64,000 bases of DNA from Coriobacteriaceae bacterium (GCA_025757745.1 CP107217.1:1178001-1242000); one strand, 5' to 3'; positions 7,786 through 17,137 are shown, counted from the stretch's first letter. Program-made: numbers and translations. Notes: generated from the letters alone by a model not told the origin.

Positions 7786-9495
7786 ATGGGAATGTATCAG
7801 GGAGTCAACGCTTCCGAGGGCATCGGTATCGGCACCGTTATGGTCGCCGTCGATCCCGACTTGACGTTTGAGCCGCACCAGGTTGCTGATTCGGCAGCAG
7901 AGAAGGAGCGCTATCAGTCCGCTCTTTCGGTCTTCTGCGAGAAGACCCAGGCTCAGGCCGACCACATGAAGGAGACGGTGGGCGAGGCCGAGGCCGAGAT
8001 CATGAGCGGACACATCGTCCTGGCTCAGGACCCGGGCATGACCGACGCCATCAACGCCGCCATTGACGGCGGCACCTGCGCCGAGCAGGCGCTCATGGAC
8101 ACCTCGACCATGTTCGAGAACATGTTCCTGTCCATGGACGACGAGATGTTCCGTCTGCGCGCGGCCGATATCGCCGACATCCGCACCGGTATTCTGGCCG
8201 AGCTGCTGGGCAAGGAGGTCGTCGACCTTTCCGTCCTGCCCGAGAACACCGTCGTTGTCGTGCACGACCTTACGCCGTCCATGACCGCCACGATCGATAA
8301 GGCCCACGTTGCCGGTATCGTCACCGAGACCGGTGGCCGTACGTCGCACTCCGCGATTATCGCGCGCGCCCTCGAGATCCCGGCTGTCCTTTCGGTTTCC
8401 AACAGCTGCACCGCACTGCGCAACGGCATGACCGTTGTCGTCGACGGTGGCAAGGGCATCGTCGAGGCCGATCCCGACGAGGAGACGCTCGCCGCCTACA
8501 CCGCCAAGGCCGAGGCCTTCGCTGCCGAGAAGGCAGCCCTCGAGGCCTTCCGCGGCAAGCCTTCTGTGACTGCCGATGGCATCAAGAAGATCATTGCCTG
8601 CAACATCGGTAACCCCGATGACGTGCCCAACGCGCTCGATCACGACGCCGAGGCTATCGGTCTGTTCCGCTCCGAGTTCCTGTTCATGGACTCTGCTGAG
8701 CTTCCTTCCGAGGAGGAGCAGTTCAACGCCTATCGCAAGGTTGCCAGTGCGCTCAAGGGCGCTCCCGTCATCATCCGCACGCTCGATGTGGGTGGCGACA
8801 AGGAGATTCCGTATCTGCACATGGTCAAGGAAGACAACCCCTTCATGGGCTTCCGCGCCGTGCGTTACTGCCTGGCAAATCCCGATCAGTACAAGGTCCA
8901 GCTCCGCGCCCTGCTGCGCGCCAGCGCCTTCGGTGACGTCAAGATCATGATCCCGCTCGTCACCTGCGTCGAGGAGGTCATGGCTGTCAAGGAGCTCGTC
9001 GAGCAGTGCAAGGCCGAGCTGACCGAAGAGGGTCGCAAGTTCAACGAGAACATCGAGGTCGGCATCATGGTCGAGACGCCCGCCGCTTCGCTGCTCGCTG
9101 ACCGTCTTGCCGAGGTCGCCGACTTCTTCTCCATCGGCACCAACGACCTGATCGGCTACACCATGTGCGCCGACCGTGGCAACGACACCATCTCCAACCT
9201 GTACCAGGTGTACTATCCCGCCGTGCTCCGCTCGCTCAAGAACATCATCGAGAGCGGCGTGAAGGCCGGCATCATGGTCGGTATGTGCGGCGAGGCCGCT
9301 GCCGATCCGCTGCTCGAGCCGTTGCTGATCAGCTGGGGCCTGGAGGAGTTCTCGATGAGCGCTCCGTCGATCCTGCGCGCCCGCAAGACCATCAGCCAGT
9401 GGACCAAGGCCGAGTGCGACGAGCTCGCCGAGAAGGCACTCGCCTGCAACACTGCCGCCGAGGTCAAGGCGCTGCTCGAGTCCGCAGCTCGCTAA
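7786..9495 (+). CDS. ptsI: PTS enzyme I, phosphoenolpyruvate-protein phosphotransferase
   Basis: Enzyme I starts the PTS relay by moving phosphate from phosphoenolpyruvate to HPr. The protein is about 569 residues, the usual length. The phosphorylated histidine is in GGRTSHSAIIARALEIPAV (about His188), the PEP-binding barrel includes FRSEFLFMD and GIMVETPAASLLAD, and the C-terminal active Cys lies in GMCGEAAADP. ATG 7786 and ATG 7792 are both possible; the second is better spaced from GAGAGAGG. A hairpin without a T tract (about 9516-9545) lies before the next gene and probably does not fully terminate. Confidence 0.96.
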   Translation: MGMYQGVNASEGIGIGTVMVAVDPDLTFEPHQVADSAAEKERYQSALSVFCEKTQAQADHMKETVGEAEAEIMSGHIVLAQDPGMTDAINAAIDGGTCAEQALMDTSTMFENMFLSMDDEMFRLRAADIADIRTGILAELLGKEVVDLSVLPENTVVVVHDLTPSMTATIDKAHVAGIVTETGGRTSHSAIIARALEIPAVLSVSNSCTALRNGMTVVVDGGKGIVEADPDEETLAAYTAKAEAFAAEKAALEAFRGKPSVTADGIKKIIACNIGNPDDVPNALDHDAEAIGLFRSEFLFMDSAELPSEEEQFNAYRKVASALKGAPVIIRTLDVGGDKEIPYLHMVKEDNPFMGFRAVRYCLANPDQYKVQLRALLRASAFGDVKIMIPLVTCVEEVMAVKELVEQCKAELTEEGRKFNENIEVGIMVETPAASLLADRLAEVADFFSIGTNDLIGYTMCADRGNDTISNLYQVYYPAVLRSLKNIIESGVKAGIMVGMCGEAAADPLLEPLLISWGLEEFSMSAPSILRARKTISQWTKAECDELAEKALACNTAAEVKALLESAAR

Positions 9496-9569
9496 TTTGG
9501 TATCAGAGGTAACCGCGTGGTTGGAATGGGCCGGCCACGCGGCCCTCACATATACAGGGGGTACTGTAA

Positions 9570-10502
9570 ATGTTCTACACGCTAACCGCTAACCCGGCTG
9601 TCGACATGACGGTTTCGAGCTCTCCGCTCGAGCCCGACGAGAACGTCCGCACCGGCTCGGCCAGCTACACGGCCAACGGCAAGGGCCTCGACGTGTCCTT
9701 CGCCTTTAAGAAGATGGGCGTCGACACCGTCGCGCTCGGCTTCTTCGCTGGCTTCACGGGCAAGTTTATCGTCGAGGAGGTCATGAACCTGGGTTGCCTG
9801 TGTCGCCCGGTCTGGACCGATGGCATCACGCGTATCAACACCTACGTCAACGATGGCCAGCACGAGTACGGCATCCTGAACCCCGGCGCCCCGATTACGC
9901 CGGAGCATCAGAAGGAGCTCTACAACATCCTGGACACCGCGGGCGATCTTGAGTGTCTGATCGTCTCCGGTTCCGTGCCTCCCAAAGCTACGCCCGACTT
10001 CCTGGCTCAGGTCATGGAGCACGCTCAGGCCCGTGGCGCAGACGTCGTCCTTGACCTGTCCTCCGACAAGCTCAAGGAGCTCGCTCACAAGAAGCCGCTG
10101 CTCATTAAGCCGAACCATCACGAGATGAAGGCCATCTTCGGCGTGCCTGTCGACACCGACGACGAGGTCCGCGTTGCCATGAAGCTCGCCCACGACGCCG
10201 GCGTTCAGAACGTGCTGCTCACCCGTGGTAGCCGCGGCGACGCTTACTTCTCCAACGGCGAGGACATCTGGTACGCCAAGCGTGAGTTCAACATCAAGCT
10301 GGTCTCTTCTGTCTGCGCCGGCGACTGCACCCTCGCTGCGTTCCTGCACAAGTGGTACAGGGATCGCGACAACGTCGAGGAGGCCATGAAGCTCGCTATG
10401 GCTACCGGCGCTAACGTTGCCGAGTCCGTCGGCATCGGCGACTTCGGTCACGTCGATGAGTACAGCAAGCGCGTTGCTGTCCGCAAGCTCGACCGCAAGT
10501 AA
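9570..10502 (+). CDS. fruK: 1-phosphofructokinase-type PfkB kinase, first copy
   Basis: The 310-residue PfkB-fold kinase most likely converts fructose 1-phosphate, the product of the fructose PTS, to fructose 1,6-bisphosphate. It starts FYTLTANPAVDMTV, typical of the FruK/LacC branch, and has GKGLDVSFAF and the catalytic-loop motif CAGDC near residue 250 (GAGD in most relatives). It follows ptsI by 74 bases and is followed by its own terminator. A second gene of equal length and similar sequence lies 216 bases downstream, so one of the two may have a different substrate such as tagatose 6-phosphate. Confidence 0.88.
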   Translation: MFYTLTANPAVDMTVSSSPLEPDENVRTGSASYTANGKGLDVSFAFKKMGVDTVALGFFAGFTGKFIVEEVMNLGCLCRPVWTDGITRINTYVNDGQHEYGILNPGAPITPEHQKELYNILDTAGDLECLIVSGSVPPKATPDFLAQVMEHAQARGADVVLDLSSDKLKELAHKKPLLIKPNHHEMKAIFGVPVDTDDEVRVAMKLAHDAGVQNVLLTRGSRGDAYFSNGEDIWYAKREFNIKLVSSVCAGDCTLAAFLHKWYRDRDNVEEAMKLAMATGANVAESVGIGDFGHVDEYSKRVAVRKLDRK

Positions 10503-10528
10503 GCGAAACTCATTATTTTCGCGTGTAC

Positions 10529-10560
10529 GGCGCTCCGGTTTTGGCCGGGGCGCCATTTTT
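10529..10560 (+). terminator. Terminator after the first fruK-type gene
   Basis: GGCGCTCCGG pairs with CCGGGGCGCC around a 6-nt loop, followed by ATTTTTG. Confidence 0.88.
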
Positions 10561-10718
10561 GTATATTGTGGGCGAGCGACAGGACAAGGACCCTGTTTCT
10601 TTTGCCCGTCATCCCGCCGCCCTGCACGCGTTCTACACCGTTCGCCGAGTCGCTATGGTCTTTTCCCGAAGCGTGGAATATACTTTCACTAACACGTTGC
10701 CTTGTGAAAGGAACTTAC

Positions 10719-11651
10719 ATGATTTACACGCTCACTGCAAATCCCGCCATTGACTACAACATTGCCTGTGACGGTCTTTCCGCCAACACCGTCACCCGCA
10801 CTCGCAACGCGGTCTATACGCCCAACGGCAAGGGTCTTAACGTCTCGTTCACCCTCGATCACTACGGCGTCGACACCACGATCCTGGGCTTTTTTGCCGG
10901 TTTCTCGGGCGAGTTTATCGTCAAGGGCGCCGAGGCCCTGGGCGTGCCCGTCAAGCCCGTGTGGACCGATGGCATCACGCGCGTCAATGTCTTCCTCAAC
11001 GCCGGTCCCGACACCGAGTACAACATGGTCAATGCAGGCGCTGCCATCAATGCTGCCAACGAGCAGGAAATGTTTGAGCTCATTGATTCGCTCGACGACA
11101 TGACCTGCCTGGTCATTAGCGGCTCGCTGCCCCCCAACACCTCCGAGGGTTTCCTGGCCGAGGTACTTCGCCGTGTTAAGGCAAAAGGTGCCGAGTTCGT
11201 GCTCGATATCTCGAGCCATCAGCTGGCCGACCTCATTGCCATGGAGCCGTTGCTCATTAAGCCCAACGACGATGAACTGCTCGACATCTTTGGCATTAAG
11301 GTGAGCGGTGGCGACGACGAGTCCGTCAAGGGTGCGATGGCCGAGCTCCACGCCAAGGGAGCTAAGAACGTGCTGTTGACCCTGGGTGGCGCTGGCGCGT
11401 ACTTCTCCAACGGAGAGCACATCTGGTTTGCCAACCGCACCTTTGAGGTCAAGCTGCTGTCGACGGTCTGCGCCGGCGACTCCTCACTTGCCGCCTTCCT
11501 GTCCGTGTGGCACGACGCTCCCGAGCGTGTTGAGGATGCCCTGCGCCTCTCGATGGCCACCGGCGCCAACGTGGTGGAGTGCCCCGGTCTGGGCGATTTT
11601 GCCAAGGTGGACGAATATAAGAAGCACATTGAGGTTCGCCAGGTCTGCTAG
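10719..11651 (+). CDS. 1-phosphofructokinase-type PfkB kinase, second copy
   Basis: This protein is also 310 residues and is clearly paralogous to the gene before it: IYTLTANPAIDYN, GKGLNVSFTLDHYGVDT, WTDGITRVNVFLN and the PfkB motif VCAGDSSLAAFL. The start at ATG 10719 has GAAAGGAA upstream; the longer open frame from 10566 runs through the preceding terminator. It has the usual GDS after the catalytic loop where the first copy has GDC. Substrate assignment between the two (fructose 1-phosphate or a tagatose/galactitol phosphate) cannot be made from sequence alone. Confidence 0.87.
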   Translation: MIYTLTANPAIDYNIACDGLSANTVTRTRNAVYTPNGKGLNVSFTLDHYGVDTTILGFFAGFSGEFIVKGAEALGVPVKPVWTDGITRVNVFLNAGPDTEYNMVNAGAAINAANEQEMFELIDSLDDMTCLVISGSLPPNTSEGFLAEVLRRVKAKGAEFVLDISSHQLADLIAMEPLLIKPNDDELLDIFGIKVSGGDDESVKGAMAELHAKGAKNVLLTLGGAGAYFSNGEHIWFANRTFEVKLLSTVCAGDSSLAAFLSVWHDAPERVEDALRLSMATGANVVECPGLGDFAKVDEYKKHIEVRQVC

Positions 11652-11674
11652 CCGCATCGATATGTCGTTGTCGA

Positions 11675-11712
11675 ACACCCGCTTTGGATCTCCGAGGCGG
11701 GTGTTTTTTTTG
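11675..11712 (+). terminator. Terminator after the second kinase
   Basis: ACACCCGC pairs with GCGGGTGT, followed by a run of eight T. Confidence 0.9.
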
Positions 11713-11848
11713 CGTTCTGGCCGCATGTGGCGCTTACTGTCCCGTTCGTTCGAATCGACGATACGATTGCATGTGCGCGCATGCTCGTTTCTTGCTAGAC
11801 TTCTTGAGAACCATCGATTAACGTTTGCAGGCGCAGGAGGCCATAGCT

Positions 11849-13243
11849 ATGTGCAATGTTTCGCTCAACGGTACGCAGCCGACCAATGCCTCCATCCGTG
11901 TCCTGCGTGCGCTCGAGGCAGCCGGTCTTGAGGCTTGGTATGTTGGCGGTTGGGTGCGTGATGCCCTGATGGGGCGCCCCAGCCACGATGTTGATATGTG
12001 CTGCAGCGGCTTGTGGCAGGAGTCCAAGGCGGCGCTCGAGTCGCCTGACATTGCTGTGGTTGAGTCGGGCATTAAATTTGGCGGCATCACGGCCATTTGC
12101 GATGGCGAGCGCATTGAGGTCACGACGTATCGCTTGGACGGTTTTTACACCGATGGCCGCCATCCCCAGAGTGTGGAGCGTGCGGCTTCGCTTGAGGACG
12201 ATCTGGCGCGCCGTGACTTTACCGTTAATGCCATGGCTTGGCATCCCGATCGTGGTCTTGTCGACCGCTACGATGGCCAAGGCGACCTTGAGCGTAAACT
12301 TATCCGTGCCGTCGGAGATCCCAAGCGTCGCTTTAACGAGGACGCGCTTCGCATGCTGCGCGCGGTGCGTTTTGCCTGCCGTCTGGATTTTATGATCGAG
12401 TCTAAGACCAAACAGGCGCTTGCCGAGTGCTCGCCGCTGCTCGATGCCGTGGCTCGCGAGCGCGTGGGCATTGAGCTCGAAGGCATTCTTTCGACCGGTC
12501 ATGGGGGAGACGCGATGCTGCGCTACCCCGAGCTTATTTGTGCCGCCGTGCCCGAACTTTCGCCTGCTCGTGGGTTTGACCAGCGCAGCGTCTACCATGC
12601 CTTTAATGTCTATGAGCATATTGCTCGCGTGTTGACGGTGGCGGGGGAGCTGGCGCTGTGTGACGGCGTGGAGCCTTCGCCGAGCTTAATGTGGGCAGCG
12701 TTTTTGCACGACGTCTCCAAGCCCGACTGCTTTACGGTCGACCATGCGGGCAGCGGCCACTTTTACGGCCATCCCGAGCTTGGCGCCAAGAAGGCGCGCA
12801 CCATTATGGATCGCCTGGCGCTTTCGCACGATTTGGTTCGCGACGTTTGCCTGCTTATCAAGTATCACGATAAGCCGTTGCGCCCTGAGCGTTCCTGTTT
12901 GCTCAATATGATGCGCTTGCTTTCGGGCGAGGGCGTCGACACGCAGCGCCTGATTGACGAGCTTATGGACCTTAAACGTGCCGATACGCTCGGTAAGGCG
13001 CCGTCGTGCTTCTATTACGTCGAGACGATCGAGGAGATGCGCTCACTCGCCCACGGACTGCTTGAGGCGGGGGAGCCCTATACGCTCAAGATGCTTGCCA
13101 TCAACGGCGGCGACTTGATCCGCGCTGGCGTCAAGCCCGGGCCGGAGTTGGGGCAGCTGCTCAACGCCGCCCTCGACGCTGTGATCGAGGACAATGTTCC
13201 AAACGAGCGCGAAGCCATCCTGGCCCACCTCAACCTAGGATGA
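11849..13243 (+). CDS. cca: CCA tRNA nucleotidyltransferase
   Basis: The 464-residue enzyme adds or repairs the CCA end of tRNAs. The nucleotidyltransferase head has GGWVRDALMGRPSHDVDM (class II signature) near residue 35, then DFTVNAMAW and the RRFNEDALRMLRAVRF motif that selects nucleotides, and an HD-type domain (FLHDVSKP) in the second half. ATG 11849 has GCAGGAGG eight bases upstream; a TTG at 11825 is less likely. The tRNA genes just downstream end in an encoded CCA, so here its main role may be repair. Confidence 0.93.
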   Translation: MCNVSLNGTQPTNASIRVLRALEAAGLEAWYVGGWVRDALMGRPSHDVDMCCSGLWQESKAALESPDIAVVESGIKFGGITAICDGERIEVTTYRLDGFYTDGRHPQSVERAASLEDDLARRDFTVNAMAWHPDRGLVDRYDGQGDLERKLIRAVGDPKRRFNEDALRMLRAVRFACRLDFMIESKTKQALAECSPLLDAVARERVGIELEGILSTGHGGDAMLRYPELICAAVPELSPARGFDQRSVYHAFNVYEHIARVLTVAGELALCDGVEPSPSLMWAAFLHDVSKPDCFTVDHAGSGHFYGHPELGAKKARTIMDRLALSHDLVRDVCLLIKYHDKPLRPERSCLLNMMRLLSGEGVDTQRLIDELMDLKRADTLGKAPSCFYYVETIEEMRSLAHGLLEAGEPYTLKMLAINGGDLIRAGVKPGPELGQLLNAALDAVIEDNVPNEREAILAHLNLG

Positions 13244-13339
13244 TTTTTCTGGGACGGGGCTTAAAAAATCATAGGCTGTGGCTTTTAACTGCGCTTTCCA
13301 TAACCTCCCGACAAAATTTGGGCAATTTGGAATTTCTTC

Positions 13340-13368
13340 TTGCGCTCGCGTTTTTTGTCCCGTAATAT
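13340..13368 (+). promoter_or_regulatory. Promoter of the tRNA-Glu pair
   Basis: TTGCGC at 13340-13345 and TAATAT at 13363-13368 are 17 bases apart, and the first tRNA starts 33 bases later. Confidence 0.65.
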
Positions 13369-13400
13369 ATCCTCGCAGCACGGCAGTGCAGATGTCATGT

Positions 13401-13477
13401 GGCCCGTTCGTCTAGCGGTTTAGGACGCCGCCCTCTCAAGGCGGAGATCACCAGTTCGAATCTGGTACGGGCTACCA
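13401..13477 (+). tRNA. tRNA-Glu (CTC)
   Basis: The sequence folds as a cloverleaf with the anticodon loop CTCTCAA (anticodon CTC, codon GAG), T-arm GTTCGAATC and an encoded CCA end. The first pair of the acceptor stem is G-T. An identical copy follows 22 bases downstream. Confidence 0.96.
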
Positions 13478-13499
13478 CTTCTTTTCTGCTGAGGCTTAT

Positions 13500-13576
13500 G
13501 GCCCGTTCGTCTAGCGGTTTAGGACGCCGCCCTCTCAAGGCGGAGATCACCAGTTCGAATCTGGTACGGGCTACCA
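13500..13576 (+). tRNA. tRNA-Glu (CTC), second identical copy
   Basis: This 77-base gene is identical to the tRNA at 13401-13477, with anticodon CTC and an encoded CCA. The pair is probably one transcript ending at the hairpin at 13587. Confidence 0.96.
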
Positions 13577-13586
13577 TGTTTTAGAT

Positions 13587-13618
13587 ACCCGGTCTTTCGT
13601 ATGAAGGCCGGGTTTTTT
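13587..13618 (+). terminator. Terminator of the tRNA-Glu pair
   Basis: ACCCGG pairs with CCGGGT, with CTT/AAG extending the stem, and six T follow. Confidence 0.9.
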
Positions 13619-13727
13619 AATGCATGCGGGCTGGTCTGTTAATCCCATTTGCCTCATGGCTTTACGTTTTGCTCATCTCCCATACGGGTACAATAGGCCA
13701 GATACTTTGACGGTCAGAAGGAGCCTC

Positions 13728-15020
13728 ATGACGGAGTCCTCTCAGCATGCGCCTAAGCCTCAGGTTGAGGTTTCTGGCGGCGATGACAACAAGAGCGCGC
13801 GTCGCGGCGCTATCTTCATCGGCGTTGTGCTAATCGGCTACATCGTCTATCTGGTCGTGACCGGGCAGATGGGGCAGTTTTGGGCCGCTATGTCCAGCGT
13901 TCAGATGCCCTGGCTCTTTGCTGCATGCTTTTGTATGTTTCTGTATCTTGTTTTTGGCATCGTGGCGTACGCAATTGCCGTTTGGCTCGACCCCGATTCG
14001 CCCGTCGGCATCCGCGACCTCATTTCGGTCGAGGCGAGCGGAATCTTCTTTGGCAACTTGACGCCCATGATGATGGGCTCTACGCCTGCCCAGATTTACC
14101 GCCTGACCAAAGCCGGCCAAAACGTGGGCGAGGCAGGTGCCACGCAGTTCACGCGCTTTATCGTGTACCAGTTTGGCCTGGTGGCATGGGGCGCCATTCT
14201 GCTGCTTGCCCGCATGCCGTTTTTCGCCGAGCGCTATGGCGACATGACGCTGCTGTGCGTCTTTAGTTTTGGCGGCCATTGCTGTATCCTGCTCGGCATC
14301 TTTGCCGTGGCGTTGATGCCCAAGACCGTCACGCGCGTCGCCCATTGCATCATCAATTGGCTCGAGCGAATGGGCGTCTCGGCTACAAAGATCGAGGGCT
14401 GGCGCACCTTTGTCGATGGCGAGATCTACTCGTTCTCCGAGAAATTCAAACTCTCTGCCGGTCATTTTTCGTCCATGCTGCTCACGGTCGTCATCACTAT
14501 GCTGCAGCTTGCGTTTTTCTACCTGGTTCCGTACTTTTTGATGCTCTCCTTTGGCCACCACGAAGTTGACTTTTTCTCGGTCATGGCCGCGAGCGCCTTT
14601 GTCCAGCTGCTGAGCTCCGCCGTTCCGCTGCCCGGCGGCACTGGTGGCGCCGAGGGTGGCTTCGCACTTTTCTTGGGTCACTTTTTTGGCACGGCCTCTA
14701 CTGCCGGCTATCTACTGTGGCGTCTGATCACCTTTATCGCGCCGACCATTTTGGCTGCCCCACTGCTGGGCCTTAAGAGTGCTCACAACGAGAGTATCCA
14801 TGCGCGCTGGGATCGTGTGATGCGAAAGCTTGGACGCACGCCTCAGACGCCCTCTGCGCCCGTTAAGGCGCATCCTGCGTACCAGGTTACCGTGGACCCC
14901 AATCAGCGTGCTCAAAAGGCTGCTGTGGCCTCTAAGCCGGCTCGCAAGACCTACGTTCGTCAGACTGGCGACGGTATCCGCGTTTCCCCGTCGGCGCTCA
15001 ATAAAAAGAAGCGGTCCTAG
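13728..15020 (+). CDS. Integral membrane flippase-like protein (UPF0104/YbhN, LPG synthase TM domain)
   Basis: The 430-residue protein has about eight hydrophobic segments, beginning with AIFIGVVLIGYIVYLVV, and conserved family blocks such as GNLTPMMMGSTPAQIYRLTKAG and LPLPGGTGGAEGGFALFLG (here SAVPLPGGTGGAEG). This matches the membrane half of lysylphosphatidylglycerol synthases and the YbhN family, which move or modify lipids; no aminoacyl-transfer domain is present. The tail after residue 370 is basic and cytoplasmic-looking. ATG 13728 has AGAAGGAG upstream. The lipid handled is unknown. Confidence 0.8.
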   Translation: MTESSQHAPKPQVEVSGGDDNKSARRGAIFIGVVLIGYIVYLVVTGQMGQFWAAMSSVQMPWLFAACFCMFLYLVFGIVAYAIAVWLDPDSPVGIRDLISVEASGIFFGNLTPMMMGSTPAQIYRLTKAGQNVGEAGATQFTRFIVYQFGLVAWGAILLLARMPFFAERYGDMTLLCVFSFGGHCCILLGIFAVALMPKTVTRVAHCIINWLERMGVSATKIEGWRTFVDGEIYSFSEKFKLSAGHFSSMLLTVVITMLQLAFFYLVPYFLMLSFGHHEVDFFSVMAASAFVQLLSSAVPLPGGTGGAEGGFALFLGHFFGTASTAGYLLWRLITFIAPTILAAPLLGLKSAHNESIHARWDRVMRKLGRTPQTPSAPVKAHPAYQVTVDPNQRAQKAAVASKPARKTYVRQTGDGIRVSPSALNKKKRS

Positions 15021-15156
15021 GGCCCGGTCGGCGAGTCGTGCGTTCTTGATGACGCTCGTCATTGCGATGTGAGTTGTAGGATAATCCTCTTACGTTGATT
15101 ATCTCCCACATGTAGAGGACTTACAGGTGGGCTGTTGACATGAAGGGGACACGTCT

Positions 15157-15768
15157 ATGGCTACCACCAAACCGCGCCTTGACCGTCGTATCGTCCGTAG
15201 TCGCAATGCGATTCTTTCGGCGTTTGAGCGACTGCTCATGGAAAAGCCTCTGGCCGATATTACGGTGAGCGCCATCGCGCGTGAGGCAAATGTCGACCGT
15301 AAGACCTTCTACGTGCACTTTGGCACGGTCGACGGCTTGCTCGACGCCATTGCCGTCGATGTGGTAGAGATGATTGTGGATTCGGTCGAGAAGACGCTTT
15401 CCTCCATGGGTGGCGACACCAACGAGCGCGCACTTGGCGCTGCGGCGTCCTTTTTCAAGACCGTTAACGAGGCACTGTGCAACAACCTGGTGCTCAATCG
15501 CCAGTTGATTGAAAACATTCCGCTCGACGACTTTATGGCTCGTCTGCGTGTGCCGCTCGAGCACGAGATCGCTGAGCGCGATCTGCTGCCCGAGGGTCTA
15601 AAGGATGAGATGTTCGATTACTACCTGGCGTTTTTGCTGTCCGGCATTATCGGCATCTATCGCACGTGGGCGTTGTCGGACGGCTCGGTTCCCATCGAGC
15701 GCGTCTCGGCGGTCGCCAACGACCTAACTCTCAACGGCCTATCCAGCCTGGAATCTCGTTTCGAATAG
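15157..15768 (+). CDS. TetR-family transcriptional regulator
   Basis: The 203-residue protein has the TetR DNA-binding domain in its first 60 residues (ITVSAIAREANVDRKTFYVHFG), with a divergent all-helical ligand domain that includes a hydrophobic YYLAFLLSGIIGIYRTW segment. Its target cannot be read from the sequence. The next genes downstream, beyond the insertion sequence, are a convergent ABC efflux operon, which is a plausible but unproven target. Confidence 0.87.
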   Translation: MATTKPRLDRRIVRSRNAILSAFERLLMEKPLADITVSAIAREANVDRKTFYVHFGTVDGLLDAIAVDVVEMIVDSVEKTLSSMGGDTNERALGAAASFFKTVNEALCNNLVLNRQLIENIPLDDFMARLRVPLEHEIAERDLLPEGLKDEMFDYYLAFLLSGIIGIYRTWALSDGSVPIERVSAVANDLTLNGLSSLESRFE

Positions 15769-15791
15769 CACTAGCGCCTTATCCTCCCTGA

Positions 15792-15835
15792 GTTGCGGTG
15801 AAATAAGGACTGAATTGGTCTTCTAGCGGCCTAAA
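15792..15835. repeat. 65-bp palindrome family, left part split by the insertion sequence
   Basis: This 44-base piece begins GTTGCGGTGAAATAAGGACT. Joined to 17138-17158 it makes a 65-bp palindrome of the same length and ends as the intact copy at 33301-33365, so the repeat was here before the insertion sequence. Confidence 0.85.
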
Positions 15836-17134
15836 GGGGGTGCGGACGATTTCTTGGACCGCGCCTAGGCGTATCCAAGCTTCCTGCGGTACTCCATCGG
15901 GCTCAGCCACTCGAGGGACTTCTTGATGCGCCCGTCCCGATAGTACACGAGGTAGGCCTCGAGCCTCCCCATGAACTCCTCGGCCGTCACGCCCTCCCAG
16001 TCCCTGTAGCGGAAGAACTCGTTCTTGAGGCGCCCGAAGAAGCCCTCGCAGGCCGAGTTGTCCGGGCTGCATCCCTTCGCGGACATGCTCCTGACCAGGC
16101 CGTTCTCCTCGCAGATCCCGATCCACTCCGGCCAGCGGTAGTGGCCGCCCCGGTCCGAGTGGATCGTCGTGCGCGCGCCCGCCGGCCTCGCCGCGCAGGC
16201 CTTGAGCAGGCTCGAGTTCGCGAGGCGCTTGTCGGGGTGCAGCCCGATCGACCAGGCGACGGGCATCCCGTCGAAGCAGTCGATGACCGGGCTCAGGTAG
16301 ACCTTCTCGCCGCCCGGGAGCCTGAACTCGGTGATGTCGGTGAGCCACAGCCGGTTGGGCTCGTCGGCGTGGAAATTCCTGTTCACGAGGTTCTCCGGCG
16401 CCTTGGAGACCTCGCCGGCGTAGGAGCTGTAGCCCCGGGCGCGCCTCCTGTTGTAGACGACCTCGAGGCCCTCCTCGCGCATCACGCGGGCCACGCGCTT
16501 CTCGCTGGCGCGGACGCCCTCGCGGCGCAGGCGCGCCCAGACGGTGCGGTACCCCCAGCACCCCGAGCCCTCGCGGAAGATGCGCACCACGCGGTCGCGT
16601 ATGTCGGCGTCGCGGTCGCGCGGCGCGGCGACGCGGGGCCTCCAGTACTCATAGGAGCTCTTCGATATCCTCAAGAAACCTGTGATCGAGCGGAGGGGCA
16701 GGGCGGTCGCCCGCCTCAATCTCTCGCCGAGCTCGCACTTGCTCCTGTTCGAGATCGAAGCCGGGTCCCACCCTTCCGCTTTTAGGTCGGCCAACACCGC
16801 CCTGAGCAGCAGGTTCTCTATCTGGTCCTCGTTGAGCCCGGCGAGCGGGCCGGTCGCGGGCGGGGCGTAGATCGACTTGTCGGGGCCCAAGCTGGCCTCC
16901 TTCCGTGGCGGTTCCCTCGCCACGATTCTACAGCCCCCGCCGGTGTAGCTGCGCGGGAGGTGGCCCGTCGCCCACTTCTTGGCCGCGCTCACCGTGACCC
17001 CCGCGAACTCCGCGGCGGCGGTGGGCCCCATGCCGTCCTCCGTCGCCAGGAGGAAGAGCTCGACCTTCTCCCTGCTGTACATGCGAACCTCCAGTCCGGA
17101 CCGCCCCGCGGTCCAACTTTCTGTCCGCACCCCC
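15836..17134 (-). mobile_element. IS3-family insertion sequence, 1299 bp
   Basis: The ends are inverted repeats: GGGGGTGCGGAC is shared exactly at both ends, followed by six different bases and then a shared TTGGACCGCG. AAA flanks the element on both sides (15833-15835 and 17135-17137) as a 3-bp target duplication. Removing the element and one AAA restores an exact 65-bp palindrome. It carries one transposase gene. An alternative boundary is TGCGGAC/GTCCGCA (15841-17129), which fits the TG...CA ends usual in IS3, but the restored repeat favours the larger limits. Confidence 0.88.
15865..17082 (-). CDS. IS3-family transposase, single uninterrupted frame
   Basis: The 405-residue protein joins an OrfA-like helix-turn-helix region (residues about 1-40, GMGPTAAAEFAGVTVSAAKKW) and an OrfB-like integrase core. 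Catalytic residues of the DDE set are visible: Asp in RLWLTDITEF, Asp in TIHSDRGGHY and Glu in CEGFFGRLKNEFF. The YGYR-type motif CWGYRTVWARLRREG precedes them. In most IS3 members the two parts are joined by a -1 frameshift; here they share one frame with no disruption, so the gene is probably intact. ATG 17082 has GGAGG upstream; the longer TTG frame from 17136 would begin outside the element. Confidence 0.92.
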   Translation of the reverse strand: MYSREKVELFLLATEDGMGPTAAAEFAGVTVSAAKKWATGHLPRSYTGGGCRIVAREPPRKEASLGPDKSIYAPPATGPLAGLNEDQIENLLLRAVLADLKAEGWDPASISNRSKCELGERLRRATALPLRSITGFLRISKSSYEYWRPRVAAPRDRDADIRDRVVRIFREGSGCWGYRTVWARLRREGVRASEKRVARVMREEGLEVVYNRRRARGYSSYAGEVSKAPENLVNRNFHADEPNRLWLTDITEFRLPGGEKVYLSPVIDCFDGMPVAWSIGLHPDKRLANSSLLKACAARPAGARTTIHSDRGGHYRWPEWIGICEENGLVRSMSAKGCSPDNSACEGFFGRLKNEFFRYRDWEGVTAEEFMGRLEAYLVYYRDGRIKKSLEWLSPMEYRRKLGYA

Positions 17135-17137
17135 AAA

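Noticed and set aside
7765..9549. A 594-codon minus-strand frame opposite enzyme I
   Set aside because: No domain, no ribosome site, and exact overlap with a certain enzyme I gene.
13395..13584. Two 60-codon frames across the tRNA-Glu pair on both strands
   Set aside because: They consist of the duplicated tRNA sequence, which makes a repeated peptide by chance.
15865..17082. Two-gene transposase with programmed frameshift
   Set aside because: OrfA-like and OrfB-like parts are in one uninterrupted frame with no slippery break.
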